Shown in pieces: positions 1 to 8,759 of a stretch of DNA of 64,000 nucleotides. This DNA is from Hymenobacter terrenus. Lineage in GTDB: Bacteria > Bacteroidota > Bacteroidia > Cytophagales > Hymenobacteraceae. The stretch lies in the NCBI RefSeq assembly GCF_000972495.1, contig NZ_LATM01000005.1:124001-188000 (forward strand), given 5' to 3'. The position numbers and the translations under genes were made by a program. Below the pieces are notes generated by a model, which was not told where the DNA came from, made no database searches, and was given only the letters and a program-made list of their open reading frames with translations. Positions within the stretch are counted from its first letter, which is position 1. Every line of letters starts with the position of its first letter.

Positions 1-1
1 T

Positions 2-229
2 TTTGGGTCGCACTCGCCGCTGCTGCACAAGTCGTTGCAGCAGCTCGAAGACAAGCTTCCGCCCGACCTGTTCTTCCGCGTCAACCGCCAGCAGATTCTC
101 AACCTGACGACCATCGAACAGGTGCACGCCTACTACAAGGGCGGCTTGCTACTGGAAGTGCGCGGCGGCCGCCGGGTCGACGTTTCTACCCGGCAAGCGG
201 TGCGCTTCAAGGAGTTGCTGAGTTTGTAG
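2..229 (+). CDS. LytTR-family response regulator, C-terminal part
   Basis: The reading frame is open from the window edge and ends at a TAG at 227-229, so only the last ~75 residues are present. They match the end of a LytTR DNA-binding domain: an HKSLQQLEDKLP segment, then FFRVNRQQILNL, then a strand pair ending in RVDVSTRQAVRFKELL. LytTR regulators of this type usually carry an N-terminal receiver domain and bind DNA repeats in promoters, often partnered with a LytS-like histidine kinase; both would lie upstream, outside the window. Family assignment is firm. The regulated genes cannot be told from here, and the gene downstream is convergent. Confidence 0.85.
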   Translation, partial: FGSHSPLLHKSLQQLEDKLPPDLFFRVNRQQILNLTTIEQVHAYYKGGLLLEVRGGRRVDVSTRQAVRFKELLSL

Positions 230-289
230 TGGAGCGGGACAATTTCAATCCTTGGTGAGGAGAGTTGCCCCGCGCACTTCTATTCGCCC

Positions 290-2767
290 CTACTGTCCGC
301 CCTGTTTATTACCGCCACTTTTCACGTCGTCGTTCGAAACAGACTTGCGCTGCTTGCCCTTCTGCTCCTGGCCAAAACGGTAGCTGAAGCTGAGGCGGAA
401 CGAGCGTTGAAAAGCCTTGAACTCGTTGGTTTCGCTGAAATCCCGCGTGTTTGTGGTGTTGCGATAAATCCAATAGTCGTTGAAGGGCGAGCCAAAATTC
501 AGCACCAAATCGGCTTTATCCTTGAGGAAGCTTTTCTTGGTGCCCAACTGATAATAAAGGTTGGCCGAGCCCCGCCCCTGCAAGTCGGGCGAGGGCAGCG
601 AGCTGTAGACGAAGGCCTGTATGGTGAACTTCTTGGGCAGCTTGTAGGAGGTGTTGAAGTTGAGCCCGGCCGTGAAACCGCGCCGCTCGATGCCCAGCGT
701 CGGGCTGCGGCGCACGATGTACTGCACATCGGGGCCGCCGCTGATTTCCCAGCCCGTGACGGGCTTGGCTGAGCCGTAGAAATTGAGCTGGTAAAAGGCG
801 TTGGAAGCCACGTTAGCGTAGGTTTGCTGCGTAACGCCTACCACGTCGGTGGGCTGGCGCACCGATTCGATGGCGTTGTCGGTGCGCCGCACCGAGCCCG
901 AGATATTGAGCGAACCAGCCTTGCCGTTGGTATTGAAGCTCAGCTCGTAAGAATCGGTTAGCTCGGGGTCGAGGTCGGGGTTGCCGAACGAGATATTGGT
1001 TCGGTCGCTGCGGTCTACGAAGGGGTTGAGGTAGTCGATGTAGGGCCGGGTGATGCGGCGGCTGTAGGCCAGGCGCAGGCTGTTGCTCTCGCTGAACGAA
1101 TACTGGGCATTGCCATTGGGCAGCACCGACGTGTAGTTACGCTCAAAGCCCGTATCGGTGATGCGGAAATCAGCCGCCAGGGCGGTGCGCTCCACGCGGC
1201 TGCCGAGACTGATATTCAACTTTTTGCTGGCCGCGAACGAGTAAGTGGCATAAGCAGCCTGCACGTTCTGGTCGTAGTTGAAATTGGTGGAGCGGTCGGG
1301 CAGGCGCACAAAACCATCTGTCTCTCTGCGGGTCAGGCCGTCCACGTCGGCCACCGAGCCGGTGTTGCGCCAGATGGCTTTCAGGCCGATTTCCAGCGTC
1401 TGTTTCTCCCCGAAGGGCTGCACCAGGTCGGTTTGAGCCGTGTATTCGCGGCCCGGCGTGCGGCCACGGCTACGCTCGCGGTAGCTGGCCTGGTCGGTTC
1501 CGAGGTTCACAAAAGAGTCCTTATACTCATCGAAATCGTAGCCAAACGTGCCGTTGTTGCGGGCGTACTGGCCCACCACGCTCCACTCGCGGCGGGGCTG
1601 GGCGAAGGTCTTGGTATAGGTGCCAGTCAACTCGCCGTTGAAGGAACCGAACAGAGTATTGGTAAAGCGATTGAAAAGCTGATTATTAGCAGTCTCGGCC
1701 GCCACAAAGTTGTTGAGCAGGTTGGTGTTGTAGTCGCCGTCGTAATTGTACACCGAGCCCGCCAGCGACAAGCTTTGGTGCTCACTCATTTCGTAATCGA
1801 GGCCCACCGAACCGCTGTACCACTGGCCACCGTACTTGCCGCTGCCACTTTGGGTGAGGGTCGAATTGTCCTGCTTGCCAAACCGCACGCGCTCATACCC
1901 ACTCGGCCCGTACCAACGGCCCATGCCCGCCGATGACGTGAAGCCAAGCTTGCTCTTTTTGAAGTTGAGCGAGCCCCGGGTGCTCGAATTACGGTTGCCG
2001 CCCGAGGCACTCACCTGGCCGTTCAGGCCCTGGTCCACGCCCTTTTTCAGCACAATGTTGATGATGCCGGCTGTGCCTTCGCCGTCGTATTTGGCCGGCG
2101 GGGTGGTGATGATTTCCACCGATTTAATCTGCTCAGCCGGGATGCCTTTCAGCGCTTCGGCCAAGTTACTTGCCAGCGTGGGCGAGGGCTTGTTGTTTAC
2201 CAACACCTTGAAGTTGCCGGAGCCGCGCATTTTCACGTTGCCATCGCCATCTACGGCCAGCAGTGGGGCTTTGCGCAGCACGTCGGCGGCGGTGCCCCCG
2301 GCGTTGGTCACGTCCTGTTCGGCGTTGTACACGATGCGGTCGGGTCGCACTTCCACCACCGGCTTCGTGCCGATGATGACGGCCTCGGCCAGCGCGGTAC
2401 CGGCGGTGGGTAGCTGGAAGGTGCCCGCGTCGGTGGCCCCGTCGGTGATGGTCACGGTGCGGGTCTGGGTGCCGTAGCCTACGTAGCTCACGCGCAGCCG
2501 GGCGGGGCCGGGGGCCAGTTTAGTGAGCTCAAAATGCCCTTTGTCATCGGCGGCCACGCCGGTTATCGGCTTGTCATTGGGCGCTGGCGGCAGGAGCACC
2601 ACCGTGGCATAGGGCACAGGCTCTTTCTTCAGCGAGTCGAGCACTGTGCCCGTAAGAGAGCCGTTGCCAGTGAGAACCGGTGGAGCGGCGGGGGTTTGGG
2701 CGTGGGCAACGGGGCTTATTCCGAACCAGATGGCCAGCAACAGGCCAAGCAAACGATAGGTGTTCAT
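290..2767 (-). CDS. TonB-dependent receptor-like outer-membrane beta-barrel protein
   Basis: An 825-residue outer-membrane protein. I start at the ATG at 2767 because it gives a clean signal peptide (MNTYRLLGLLLAIW... ending AHAQ); the frame is open for 36 further codons upstream without signal-like character. After the signal there is a carboxypeptidase-like regulatory domain (about residues 35-115: GTVLDSLKKEPVPYATV ... VSYVGYGT), a TonB plug (about 125-240, with DVLRKAPLLAVDGDGNVKMRGSG and IIGTKP) and a long barrel of alternating aromatic strands (the OMP_b-brl_3 type) ending in RLSFSYRFG followed by a charged tail. Such proteins import oligomers or siderophores, but no SusD partner is adjacent, so the substrate is unknown. 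It converges on the LytTR gene. Confidence 0.88.
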   Translation of the reverse strand: MNTYRLLGLLLAIWFGISPVAHAQTPAAPPVLTGNGSLTGTVLDSLKKEPVPYATVVLLPPAPNDKPITGVAADDKGHFELTKLAPGPARLRVSYVGYGTQTRTVTITDGATDAGTFQLPTAGTALAEAVIIGTKPVVEVRPDRIVYNAEQDVTNAGGTAADVLRKAPLLAVDGDGNVKMRGSGNFKVLVNNKPSPTLASNLAEALKGIPAEQIKSVEIITTPPAKYDGEGTAGIINIVLKKGVDQGLNGQVSASGGNRNSSTRGSLNFKKSKLGFTSSAGMGRWYGPSGYERVRFGKQDNSTLTQSGSGKYGGQWYSGSVGLDYEMSEHQSLSLAGSVYNYDGDYNTNLLNNFVAAETANNQLFNRFTNTLFGSFNGELTGTYTKTFAQPRREWSVVGQYARNNGTFGYDFDEYKDSFVNLGTDQASYRERSRGRTPGREYTAQTDLVQPFGEKQTLEIGLKAIWRNTGSVADVDGLTRRETDGFVRLPDRSTNFNYDQNVQAAYATYSFAASKKLNISLGSRVERTALAADFRITDTGFERNYTSVLPNGNAQYSFSESNSLRLAYSRRITRPYIDYLNPFVDRSDRTNISFGNPDLDPELTDSYELSFNTNGKAGSLNISGSVRRTDNAIESVRQPTDVVGVTQQTYANVASNAFYQLNFYGSAKPVTGWEISGGPDVQYIVRRSPTLGIERRGFTAGLNFNTSYKLPKKFTIQAFVYSSLPSPDLQGRGSANLYYQLGTKKSFLKDKADLVLNFGSPFNDYWIYRNTTNTRDFSETNEFKAFQRSFRLSFSYRFGQEQKGKQRKSVSNDDVKSGGNKQGGQ

Positions 2768-3175
2768 CAATAAGGCGGAAATAGTATAAGGCCCCAAGGA
2801 TGTCACCCCCACACCACTAGTTGCCTTAACTATTGAAATAATTCGAAGCTTAATCCAGGGGAAACGTAGCAACATGGCTTGTCTTTTTAGCAGTGAAAGA
2901 ATGGAATGAGGGGAAGGGCTGGGCTGGTGCTAAGTGCCGCGCTTCAGTACACGATGTGAGCCGTCCCGAATTATGTTTTAGGACTTTTTGGTGCCTGTGA
3001 GCCTCGGGAGTACCGCCGTTAATTCGATTCGTTACAGACTTACCCATTTTTAAAATTCAAACGACGCAAATGCGGTGTCTGGCCTTGCATTGGCGGGGCG
3101 GTGGCGCGTGGCGGTGCCCAGGCTTGCGCTCGTCGGTGTATCTTCGGCTACGTTAATTGTTTTCGCTGCCCTGCC
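2768..3175. other. Divergent intergenic region between the TonB receptor and the exonuclease
   Basis: This 408-base gap lies between two divergent genes and must hold both promoters. On the plus strand TATCTTCG at 3139-3146 is one base from the Bacteroidota -7 consensus TAnnTTTG and lies 30 bases before the exonuclease ATG. I see no comparably good box for the receptor. No convincing small gene is present. Confidence 0.4.
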
Positions 3176-3994
3176 ATGAATATCCTCCGCCACGTCGAAC
3201 TGACCCGCGTTTTCTTCGTCGATATCGAAACCGTGCCCGGCCACGCCACTCATGCAGCGCTATCAGCCACCCATCAGTCGCTCTGGAAACGGTTCTGCGA
3301 CAAGCGCCACGCCCGCGAGCTGGCCGAGGGCCAAACCCACGAGGAGCTGTTCGCCAACAGTGGCCTCTATGCCGAGTTCGGCAAAGTCGTATGCATCTCG
3401 GTGGGCTTTTTCCGAATGCTGAAGGATGAGACGCTGGAATTTCGAACCAAGTCCTTCGCCGATGAGGATGAATGCAAGGTGCTGAGTGGTTTCAGCCACT
3501 TTTTGCACCGCTACGCGCCCTACGGCCCCACCCGCTACGCCAAGCTCGAAACCGCCAGCCCCGATGGCTACTTCCTGTGCGCCCACAACGGCCGCGAGTT
3601 CGACTACGGCTACCTGGGCCGCCGCATGCTCATTTGCGGGCAGGACATTCCACCTATGCTCGACGTGGCCGGCCACAAGCCTTGGGACCTCCCCCACCTG
3701 CTCGACACCATGGAACTGTGGAAATTCGGCGACAATAAAGGCCACATCACCCTGGCCCTGCTGGCGGGCGTGTTTGGCATCCCCTCGCCCAAAGATGACA
3801 TCGATGGCTCCGACGTGGGCCGGGCATTCTGGGTTGAAAAAGACCTGGCCCGCATTGTTAAGTATTGCGAGAAAGACATCATCACCACGGCCCGCGTCTT
3901 CCTGCACTACACTGGCAGGAAGGACCTTTGGGACCTCGTCAGGGTCACGCCCACACCCTGGCCCGCCGTGTCCGTCATGCAGGTATTGGCATAA
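3176..3994 (+). CDS. Predicted 3'-5' exonuclease, DEDDy type (PolB-like exonuclease)
   Basis: A 272-residue protein related to the 3'-5' exonuclease module of family-B DNA polymerases (PF10108-like). The three exonuclease motifs are visible: FFVDIETVPG near the N-terminus (DxE), AHNGREFDYGYLGRRM in the middle (ExoII, with the asparagine-rich turn and Asp), and IVKYCEKDIITTARVF near the C-terminus (YxxxD, the DEDDy form). It lacks a polymerase domain, so it probably acts alone in DNA repair or processing. I chose the ATG at 3176, since the open frame upstream begins with non-family sequence, and a near-consensus -7 box (TATCTTCG, 3139-3146) sits just before it. A strong bidirectional terminator follows. 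Confidence 0.85.
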   Translation: MNILRHVELTRVFFVDIETVPGHATHAALSATHQSLWKRFCDKRHARELAEGQTHEELFANSGLYAEFGKVVCISVGFFRMLKDETLEFRTKSFADEDECKVLSGFSHFLHRYAPYGPTRYAKLETASPDGYFLCAHNGREFDYGYLGRRMLICGQDIPPMLDVAGHKPWDLPHLLDTMELWKFGDNKGHITLALLAGVFGIPSPKDDIDGSDVGRAFWVEKDLARIVKYCEKDIITTARVFLHYTGRKDLWDLVRVTPTPWPAVSVMQVLA

Positions 3995-4013
3995 TTCGGA
4001 CACAGTAATTCAC

Positions 4014-4053
4014 AAAAAAGGCCGGCCTTCCTCACGGAAAGCCGGCCTTTTTT
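4014..4053. terminator. Bidirectional Rho-independent terminator
   Basis: A stem with arms AAAAAAGGCCGGC and GCCGGCCTTTTTT around a short inner stem (TTCC/GGAA) and loop. It has T runs on both strands and lies between the convergent exonuclease and alcohol dehydrogenase genes, so it can serve both. Confidence 0.9.
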
Positions 4054-4087
4054 CGCCGTTACGCGGCTATGCTGCAACTGAGGCCGC

Positions 4088-5140
4088 CTAGTTATTCAGC
4101 GTCGCCAGGTCAATCACAAACCGGTATTTCACGTCGCCTTTCAGCATGCGTTCATAGGCTTCGTTGATGTCCTTGATGTCGATGACTTCGATGTCGGACA
4201 CGATGTTGTGCTCGGCGCAGAAGTCCAGCATTTCCTGGGTTTCGGCGATGCCGCCGATGAGCGAGCCGGCAATGCGGCGGCGACGGCCAATGAGGTTAAA
4301 GGCGTGTACTTGTGGCGCTTCGGGTGGCACACCCAGCAGAATCATGGTGCCGTCGCGGCGCAGCAGATTCAGGTAAGCGACCAAGTCGAGTGGAGCCGAG
4401 ACAGTATTGATGATGAAGTCGAAATAGTTGGTAACGCTCTTCAGCTGCTCTTTTTCCTTGGTCACCACGAACTTGTGAGCGCCCAGCTCTTTGGCATCGG
4501 CTTCCTTGTTGGGCGAGGTGCTGAGCACCGTTACTTCGGCGCCCATGGCGGCGGCAAGCTTCACAGCCATGTGGCCGAGGCCGCCGAGACCCATCACGCC
4601 CACGCGGTGGCCGGGCCCCACCTGCCACTGCCGTAGCGGCGAGTAGGTGGTGATGCCGGCGCAGAGCAGCGGCGCCACGCGGGCCAAATCAAGCTTCTCC
4701 GACACCTTCAGCGTGAACTTTTCGTCGACCACAATCTGATTGGAATAGCCGCCGTAGGTAGGCGCGCCGGTGCCGATTTCGCGGCCATTGTAGGTGCCAA
4801 TAAAGCCGGTAGTTTCACAATACTGCTCCAGGCCGTCCTGACAGCTCGGGCAGGTGCGACAGGAATCAACCATGCAACCCACGCCGGCTAGGTCGCCCAC
4901 TTTGAAGCTCTGCACCTGGTCGCCTACTTGAGTGATGCGGCCCACTATCTCGTGGCCGGGCACCATCGGAAAGATGGAGCCGCCCCACTCGTCGCGAATT
5001 TGGTGCAAGTCGGAGTGGCATACGCCACAGAACTGAATGTCAATAAGTACGTCGTGCGGGCCCACGTCACGGCGCTCGAAATTGAAAGGGGCCAGGGGTA
5101 CGTTCGCAGCGGAAGCCGCGTAAGATTTAGTAGGAAGCAT
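4088..5140 (-). CDS. Zinc-dependent NAD(P) alcohol dehydrogenase (YahK/cinnamyl-alcohol type)
   Basis: A 350-residue medium-chain dehydrogenase/reductase. The catalytic zinc site is seen as CGVCHSD (C38) and GHEIVG; the structural zinc site as the cluster CRTCPSCQDGLEQYC; and the Rossmann nucleotide-binding loop as GVMGLGGLGHMAVKLA. This layout is that of the YahK/AdhA/CAD group, which reduces a broad range of aldehydes, usually with NADPH. The gene stands alone between a terminator on its 3' side and the two DUF1990-like genes upstream in the same direction (86-base gap). The ATG at 5140 fits the family N-terminus (MLPTKSYAA). The physiological substrate cannot be inferred from context. Confidence 0.9.
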   Translation of the reverse strand: MLPTKSYAASAANVPLAPFNFERRDVGPHDVLIDIQFCGVCHSDLHQIRDEWGGSIFPMVPGHEIVGRITQVGDQVQSFKVGDLAGVGCMVDSCRTCPSCQDGLEQYCETTGFIGTYNGREIGTGAPTYGGYSNQIVVDEKFTLKVSEKLDLARVAPLLCAGITTYSPLRQWQVGPGHRVGVMGLGGLGHMAVKLAAAMGAEVTVLSTSPNKEADAKELGAHKFVVTKEKEQLKSVTNYFDFIINTVSAPLDLVAYLNLLRRDGTMILLGVPPEAPQVHAFNLIGRRRRIAGSLIGGIAETQEMLDFCAEHNIVSDIEVIDIKDINEAYERMLKGDVKYRFVIDLATLNN

Positions 5141-5226
5141 GAGGCGTTTTGACGGTTAATTTTTGAAGGAGGAATGCTGGGAATTGTCCGAAAAGCTAAT
5201 TGGGCATGACCACGAAATGGCGCTAA

Positions 5227-5898
5227 CTAGCCAATGTCGGCAAGGTTTGGGGCTGAGGTTAGCGCGGCGGATACCAGCTCCCGCATTCGTCGTAACGATT
5301 CTCGGGCGAATTTGCGTTGGAGCATGCGGCCAAACAGCTTGAAACCCAACCAGTAGAATGGGTTGCTAATCTGACCGGGCTGCGACACAGCATGGACACG
5401 AAACTGCACCGCGCCAGTTGTCAGGTTTTTGTGAATCGTGAAGTCAATCTGGCCGCGCTCGAAGTGACCTTCGAGGGTGCGGTAGCCGTAGCCCCATACG
5501 CGCTCGGGGCCGTCGGGGGTAGCGCGGGCGGCCTCGTCGGTCACCCCGCTCACCCGCACGCCAAAGTAGAATTTAAAGAACAGAAACTGCGCCCGAAGCA
5601 CCATCACGCGGTTTTCGAGCGGCCCATCGGGCGCGAAAATCCCAGTGATGAGGTCGGGCGGTGGGAAAGCGTAGCGGCGCAGCACATCCTGAGCGGCGGC
5701 GAAGGAGCCGGCGGTTTCGGGTGGGCCGGGCGCTTCGGCGGGCAAGTCGGTTTCGTAGTCGTCGAGGCGCCAGCCGGTAGCGCTGGTGTACTCGTTTTGG
5801 CGCGTAAAATCGTAGTTGACCTGGGCATTAGCGTAGGCATCGAGGCGGGTACGGTACTGCTCCCAGGCTGCGGGGCTAGTTGTGGCGCTCGTGGTCAT
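5227..5898 (-). CDS. DUF1990-like protein (second of a tandem pair)
   Basis: A 223-residue soluble protein. Its C-terminal half has the pattern I associate with DUF1990: an aromatic-rich VWGYGYRTLEGHFERGQIDFTIH, then VQFRVHAVSQPG, then an amphipathic helix (FKLFGRMLQRKFARESLRRM). Such proteins have no established reaction; the fold may be a lipocalin/START-like ligand binder. Its first codons overlap the last 23 bases of the upstream gene, which carries a related GHPEAGRIHFEAH segment, so the two are probably translationally coupled diverged paralogues. Assignment rests on remembered family motifs only. Confidence 0.65.
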   Translation of the reverse strand: MTTSATTSPAAWEQYRTRLDAYANAQVNYDFTRQNEYTSATGWRLDDYETDLPAEAPGPPETAGSFAAAQDVLRRYAFPPPDLITGIFAPDGPLENRVMVLRAQFLFFKFYFGVRVSGVTDEAARATPDGPERVWGYGYRTLEGHFERGQIDFTIHKNLTTGAVQFRVHAVSQPGQISNPFYWLGFKLFGRMLQRKFARESLRRMRELVSAALTSAPNLADIG

Positions 5899-6448
5899 GG
5901 GAGCCGCTTTCGGTTTGGGTGAGGGTTTCTACGGTTACGTCGCCAAGGGCCTGGCCGCCACTGGCCGCCGCCACCCGCCGGCAAAACTCTACCCAGGTTG
6001 CCTCCTGTACGCGCTTGCCAACACCGATGGTATCGTAAGCGAAGGCCACGAGGCCGTCGCGCGAGCGGGCCCTCGAGCGGATTTCAAACCGCAGCACGTC
6101 GGGGCGTTCATCCACGTAGTGCGCTTCAAAATGAATGCGGCCGGCCTCGGGATGGCCTTCCAGCGTAATAAACTCGAAGAGGGTGTCGCCCACTTCGGTC
6201 ACGCGCACGCAGCCATTCCAGGGGCCCAGAATGGAGATTTGAAATTCCTGCCCCACACGCAAACCAGCCGGCCCACCTTCGCTCTTCTTGAAATCGGCCA
6301 GCAATTCGGGAGCAAAGCGGGGTACGTCGGCCTGCACTTCGGCCATGAGCTGGGTGGGTGTGTGGCGCGGCCGGGCCACGTCGATGAAGTAGCGGCGCTC
6401 CAGCCACGGGCCGGAACCGGTGGCGGCGGGTTGTTCAGAATGGTCCAC
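5876..6448 (-). CDS. DUF1990-like protein (first of a tandem pair)
   Basis: A 190-residue protein with no signal peptide or membrane segment. The segment FEFITLEGHPEAGRIHFEAHYVD followed by LRFEIRSRARSR parallels the GHFERGQIDFTIH ... FRVHAVSQPG region of the next gene, so I read them as diverged copies of one DUF1990-like domain. The start is a GTG at 6448; the next in-frame ATG would remove 34 residues including WLERRYFIDVARP, which looks like part of the domain. The 3' end overlaps the next gene by 23 bases. The 237 bases upstream separate it from the divergent endonuclease V gene. Confidence 0.6.
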   Translation of the reverse strand: MDHSEQPAATGSGPWLERRYFIDVARPRHTPTQLMAEVQADVPRFAPELLADFKKSEGGPAGLRVGQEFQISILGPWNGCVRVTEVGDTLFEFITLEGHPEAGRIHFEAHYVDERPDVLRFEIRSRARSRDGLVAFAYDTIGVGKRVQEATWVEFCRRVAAASGGQALGDVTVETLTQTESGSHDHERHN

Positions 6449-6685
6449 TTGAATGGAAGAGGAGAAATGGAAAGACGGGTGGAGCAGCAGAACCTAGCGT
6501 TTCTATTCTAGGCGGTGGCGCAGAAATGTGGCGCATCAGGCCTGGAATGTTTACTGTCTGCCTATCCTACTGGATAGGCATTAAAGCTCAGCTCACGTAT
6601 ACGCACTTTTGCGCGACGGGTAGGCTCACCCGCTGGCCGTTTACCTTTTTCCCAATTCTTCCTCCCATTTCCCCTTAATAATAAA

Positions 6686-7375
6686 ATGGCATACTACCGC
6701 CCGCCCGGCCCCCCACCCGACCCGGTTCTCGTGCAGTCGCTCACCCAACAGCAGCAGGAAATGCGCCAGCGCGTACGCGCCGAGCCACTGGCCCAGGAGC
6801 CACGTTTCATCGCGGGCTGCGACTCGTCCTTCCCTACTCCCGATACCATTCTCTCCGTGTTCGTGGTTCTGAAATTCCCGTCGTTGGAGCTGGTGGAAAA
6901 GGTCTACAACTACGGCCCCGTGGACATGCCCTACGTGCCCGGCTTCCTCTCCTTCCGCGAGGCTCCAAATGTCATTCACACCTTCGCCAAGCTGACAACT
7001 AAACCCGATGTTATCATGGTTGACGGCCATGGTATTGCGCACCCGCGCCGCATGGGCATTGCCGCGCACCTTGGCGTGCTGCTCGACATGCCCACCTTCG
7101 GCGTAGCCAAGCAGAAGCTGACGGGTACTTTCGCGGAACCAGGCATTGAGCGCGGAAACAGCTCACCCCTCACCGATACCAAAACGGGCGAACTGCTTGG
7201 CGAAGTAATTCGCAGCAAAGACAAGGTGCTTCCGCTGTTCGTGAGCCCCGGCCACCGCTGCGACCAAGCCACTGCCACCCGGTTGACCCTGGCGTGTCTG
7301 AAAGGTTATAAGCTGCCCGAACCTACGCGCCTAGCCGACCATTGGGCAGAGCAGTTTAAAAAAGAAGTGCGATAA
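6686..7375 (+). CDS. nfi: Endonuclease V (deoxyinosine 3' endonuclease)
   Basis: A 229-residue enzyme that nicks DNA one nucleotide 3' of deoxyinosine, starting repair of deaminated adenine. The family signatures are complete: GCDSSF with the first metal ligand D46, the wedge motif PYVPGFLSFRE (Y83, E92), and VDGHGIAHPRRMGIAAHLG with D113. The spacing D46-E92-D113 equals that of the D43-E89-D110 catalytic residues known from the Thermotoga enzyme. The C-terminus also carries the usual LPLFVSPGHRCD segment. It starts at an ATG at 6686 and ends just before the convergent GluQ-like gene (13-base gap). Confidence 0.95.
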   Translation: MAYYRPPGPPPDPVLVQSLTQQQQEMRQRVRAEPLAQEPRFIAGCDSSFPTPDTILSVFVVLKFPSLELVEKVYNYGPVDMPYVPGFLSFREAPNVIHTFAKLTTKPDVIMVDGHGIAHPRRMGIAAHLGVLLDMPTFGVAKQKLTGTFAEPGIERGNSSPLTDTKTGELLGEVIRSKDKVLPLFVSPGHRCDQATATRLTLACLKGYKLPEPTRLADHWAEQFKKEVR

Positions 7376-7388
7376 TCGTCCGGAGGGG

Positions 7389-8264
7389 TCACGTGAGGTT
7401 TCCCAGCGCAAGCTGCTTTTGCAGTGCCTGTAAGCTTCCTGCCGCTTCGGCGGGGAGCTTTAGTAGCTCCGCCACGGCCCGGAAAACGGCCTGTTGGCCT
7501 TGCGCCTGCCCTAGCACGCCCGCATCAAGCGGCCGTTGCTGCGACTTGGAGAGCTTCTGACCACTTGCATTGGTGAGGAGCGCGTGATGATAAAACTGAA
7601 TTCGGGAGGTGTTAAATGCGGCCGCTTCGGAAAGCTGCGCGGCTAACCAGAGTTGCGCGGCGGTACTCGGTTGTAGGTCCAGTCCGCGTACGATTAGAGT
7701 GGTACCGAGGCGTAGGTCATCCACTACCGAGGTTATCTGGTAGGCAGCTACGCCGTCTTTTTTGCGAATGACAAAATCTGGCATCAGGGCGCCGAGCGGA
7801 ACACTGCTTTCGCCCTGGCAGGCATCCTGAAAGCTGATTTTGGTGCCAACGGGCACGTGCGCCCGCCACGCGGCGCCCGGCATTTCGAGCGAAACCAGCG
7901 TTTCGGTGCCATTGGTGCGCGAGCGGGTACTGGCGTGCACGAGGCCCGGTTGCTGAGCCATGCGGCGCAACAGGCGGTTGTATTCGGGGAGGTGCAGGAG
8001 TTGCGAGTGGTGGCGTAGGAAGTCGTCGGGGCCGCTGGGGCCGTGGTCGTAATCGATGCCCAGCCAATCGATGACGCGAAAGATGTTATCGAGGTAAGCC
8101 GGGCGCAGGCGGGTGCGGTCCAGGTCGTCGATGCGCAGGTGCAAGGTGCCGCCGGCCTGGCGCGTGAGCAGCCAAGTGAGTACGAAATTCACAGCATTGC
8201 CCAAGTGCAGGTAGCCGCTGGGCGTGGGCGCGAGACGCGAGACGACGGGCTGATTCTTTGGCAT
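7389..8264 (-). CDS. Truncated glutamyl-tRNA synthetase-like protein (GluQ type)
   Basis: A 291-residue class I aminoacyl-tRNA synthetase catalytic domain without an anticodon-binding domain, the size of glutamyl-Q tRNA(Asp) synthetases. The ATP-binding HIGH-like motif is seen as PSGYLHLGNA near the N-terminus and the KMSKS-like motif as GQKLSKSQ near residue 240. LRIDDLDRTRLRP matches the conserved glutamate-recognition helix. GluQRS normally carries a cysteine zinc site after the region corresponding to LVHASTRSR; here those positions are Ala and Ser, so no zinc can be bound. It may still charge queuosine in tRNA(Asp), or have drifted. Function is by family only. Confidence 0.8.
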   Translation of the reverse strand: MPKNQPVVSRLAPTPSGYLHLGNAVNFVLTWLLTRQAGGTLHLRIDDLDRTRLRPAYLDNIFRVIDWLGIDYDHGPSGPDDFLRHHSQLLHLPEYNRLLRRMAQQPGLVHASTRSRTNGTETLVSLEMPGAAWRAHVPVGTKISFQDACQGESSVPLGALMPDFVIRKKDGVAAYQITSVVDDLRLGTTLIVRGLDLQPSTAAQLWLAAQLSEAAAFNTSRIQFYHHALLTNASGQKLSKSQQRPLDAGVLGQAQGQQAVFRAVAELLKLPAEAAGSLQALQKQLALGNLT

Positions 8265-8287
8265 CGGGGCGGCACTTGTTACTCTGG

Positions 8288-8680
8288 CTACAGTGTCCAG
8301 GTGGCGTTTTGCAGCACCACGCGGTAGCCGTCAGGGTCTTCAAAAGTACGGCCGTACTTGTCCCAGTATGGATTATAGGATGATACCGGAGCATAACCGG
8401 CCGCCACCATGCGCCGCACGGCGGCCTGCCACTCCACCGCATCGGGCAAGTAGAATACGAGCAGGTTATCGGCCGTGGGGGCGTGGCCTACACGGTGGCC
8501 GGGTTGGTGCGTAAACTCCAGGTGGTAAGGTGCCTGCGGATGGCCCAGCATGATGCCATCGAAGCCATTGTGCCCGGTGAAAGACACGAGGGGTTGCAAG
8601 CCCAGCCCTTCGCAGTAAAAGCGGCGCAAGGCCGGCAGGTTGTCGGTGGGCCGCGCCACACGCAGAATGGGGAAATTCAT
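8288..8680 (-). CDS. VOC-family (glyoxalase/dioxygenase superfamily) protein
   Basis: A 130-residue protein with two babbab halves of the vicinal oxygen chelate fold: ILRVARPTDNLPALRRFYCEGLGLQPL at the start, and VRRMVAAGYAPV ... GRTFEDPDGYRVVLQN at the end, the classical DPDGYxxxL signature. HLEF in the first half and the Glu of FEDPDG region are candidate metal ligands. Members include glyoxalase I, dioxygenases and antibiotic-binding proteins; nothing here separates these. I use the ATG at 8680 rather than the TTG two codons upstream. It lies 23 bases upstream of the GluQ-like gene in the same direction and is probably co-transcribed with it. Confidence 0.82.
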   Translation of the reverse strand: MNFPILRVARPTDNLPALRRFYCEGLGLQPLVSFTGHNGFDGIMLGHPQAPYHLEFTHQPGHRVGHAPTADNLLVFYLPDAVEWQAAVRRMVAAGYAPVSSYNPYWDKYGRTFEDPDGYRVVLQNATWTL

Positions 8681-8759
8681 AAACAAATGAGAACAAGTAG
8701 AAAACCTGGCCGATTCATTAAACTAGGAACTTGTTGGCAAGTCTAGGTAACTATTCGAT

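Noticed and set aside
3263..4003. Minus-strand open frame of 246 codons
   Set aside because: Antisense shadow of the DEDDy exonuclease gene.
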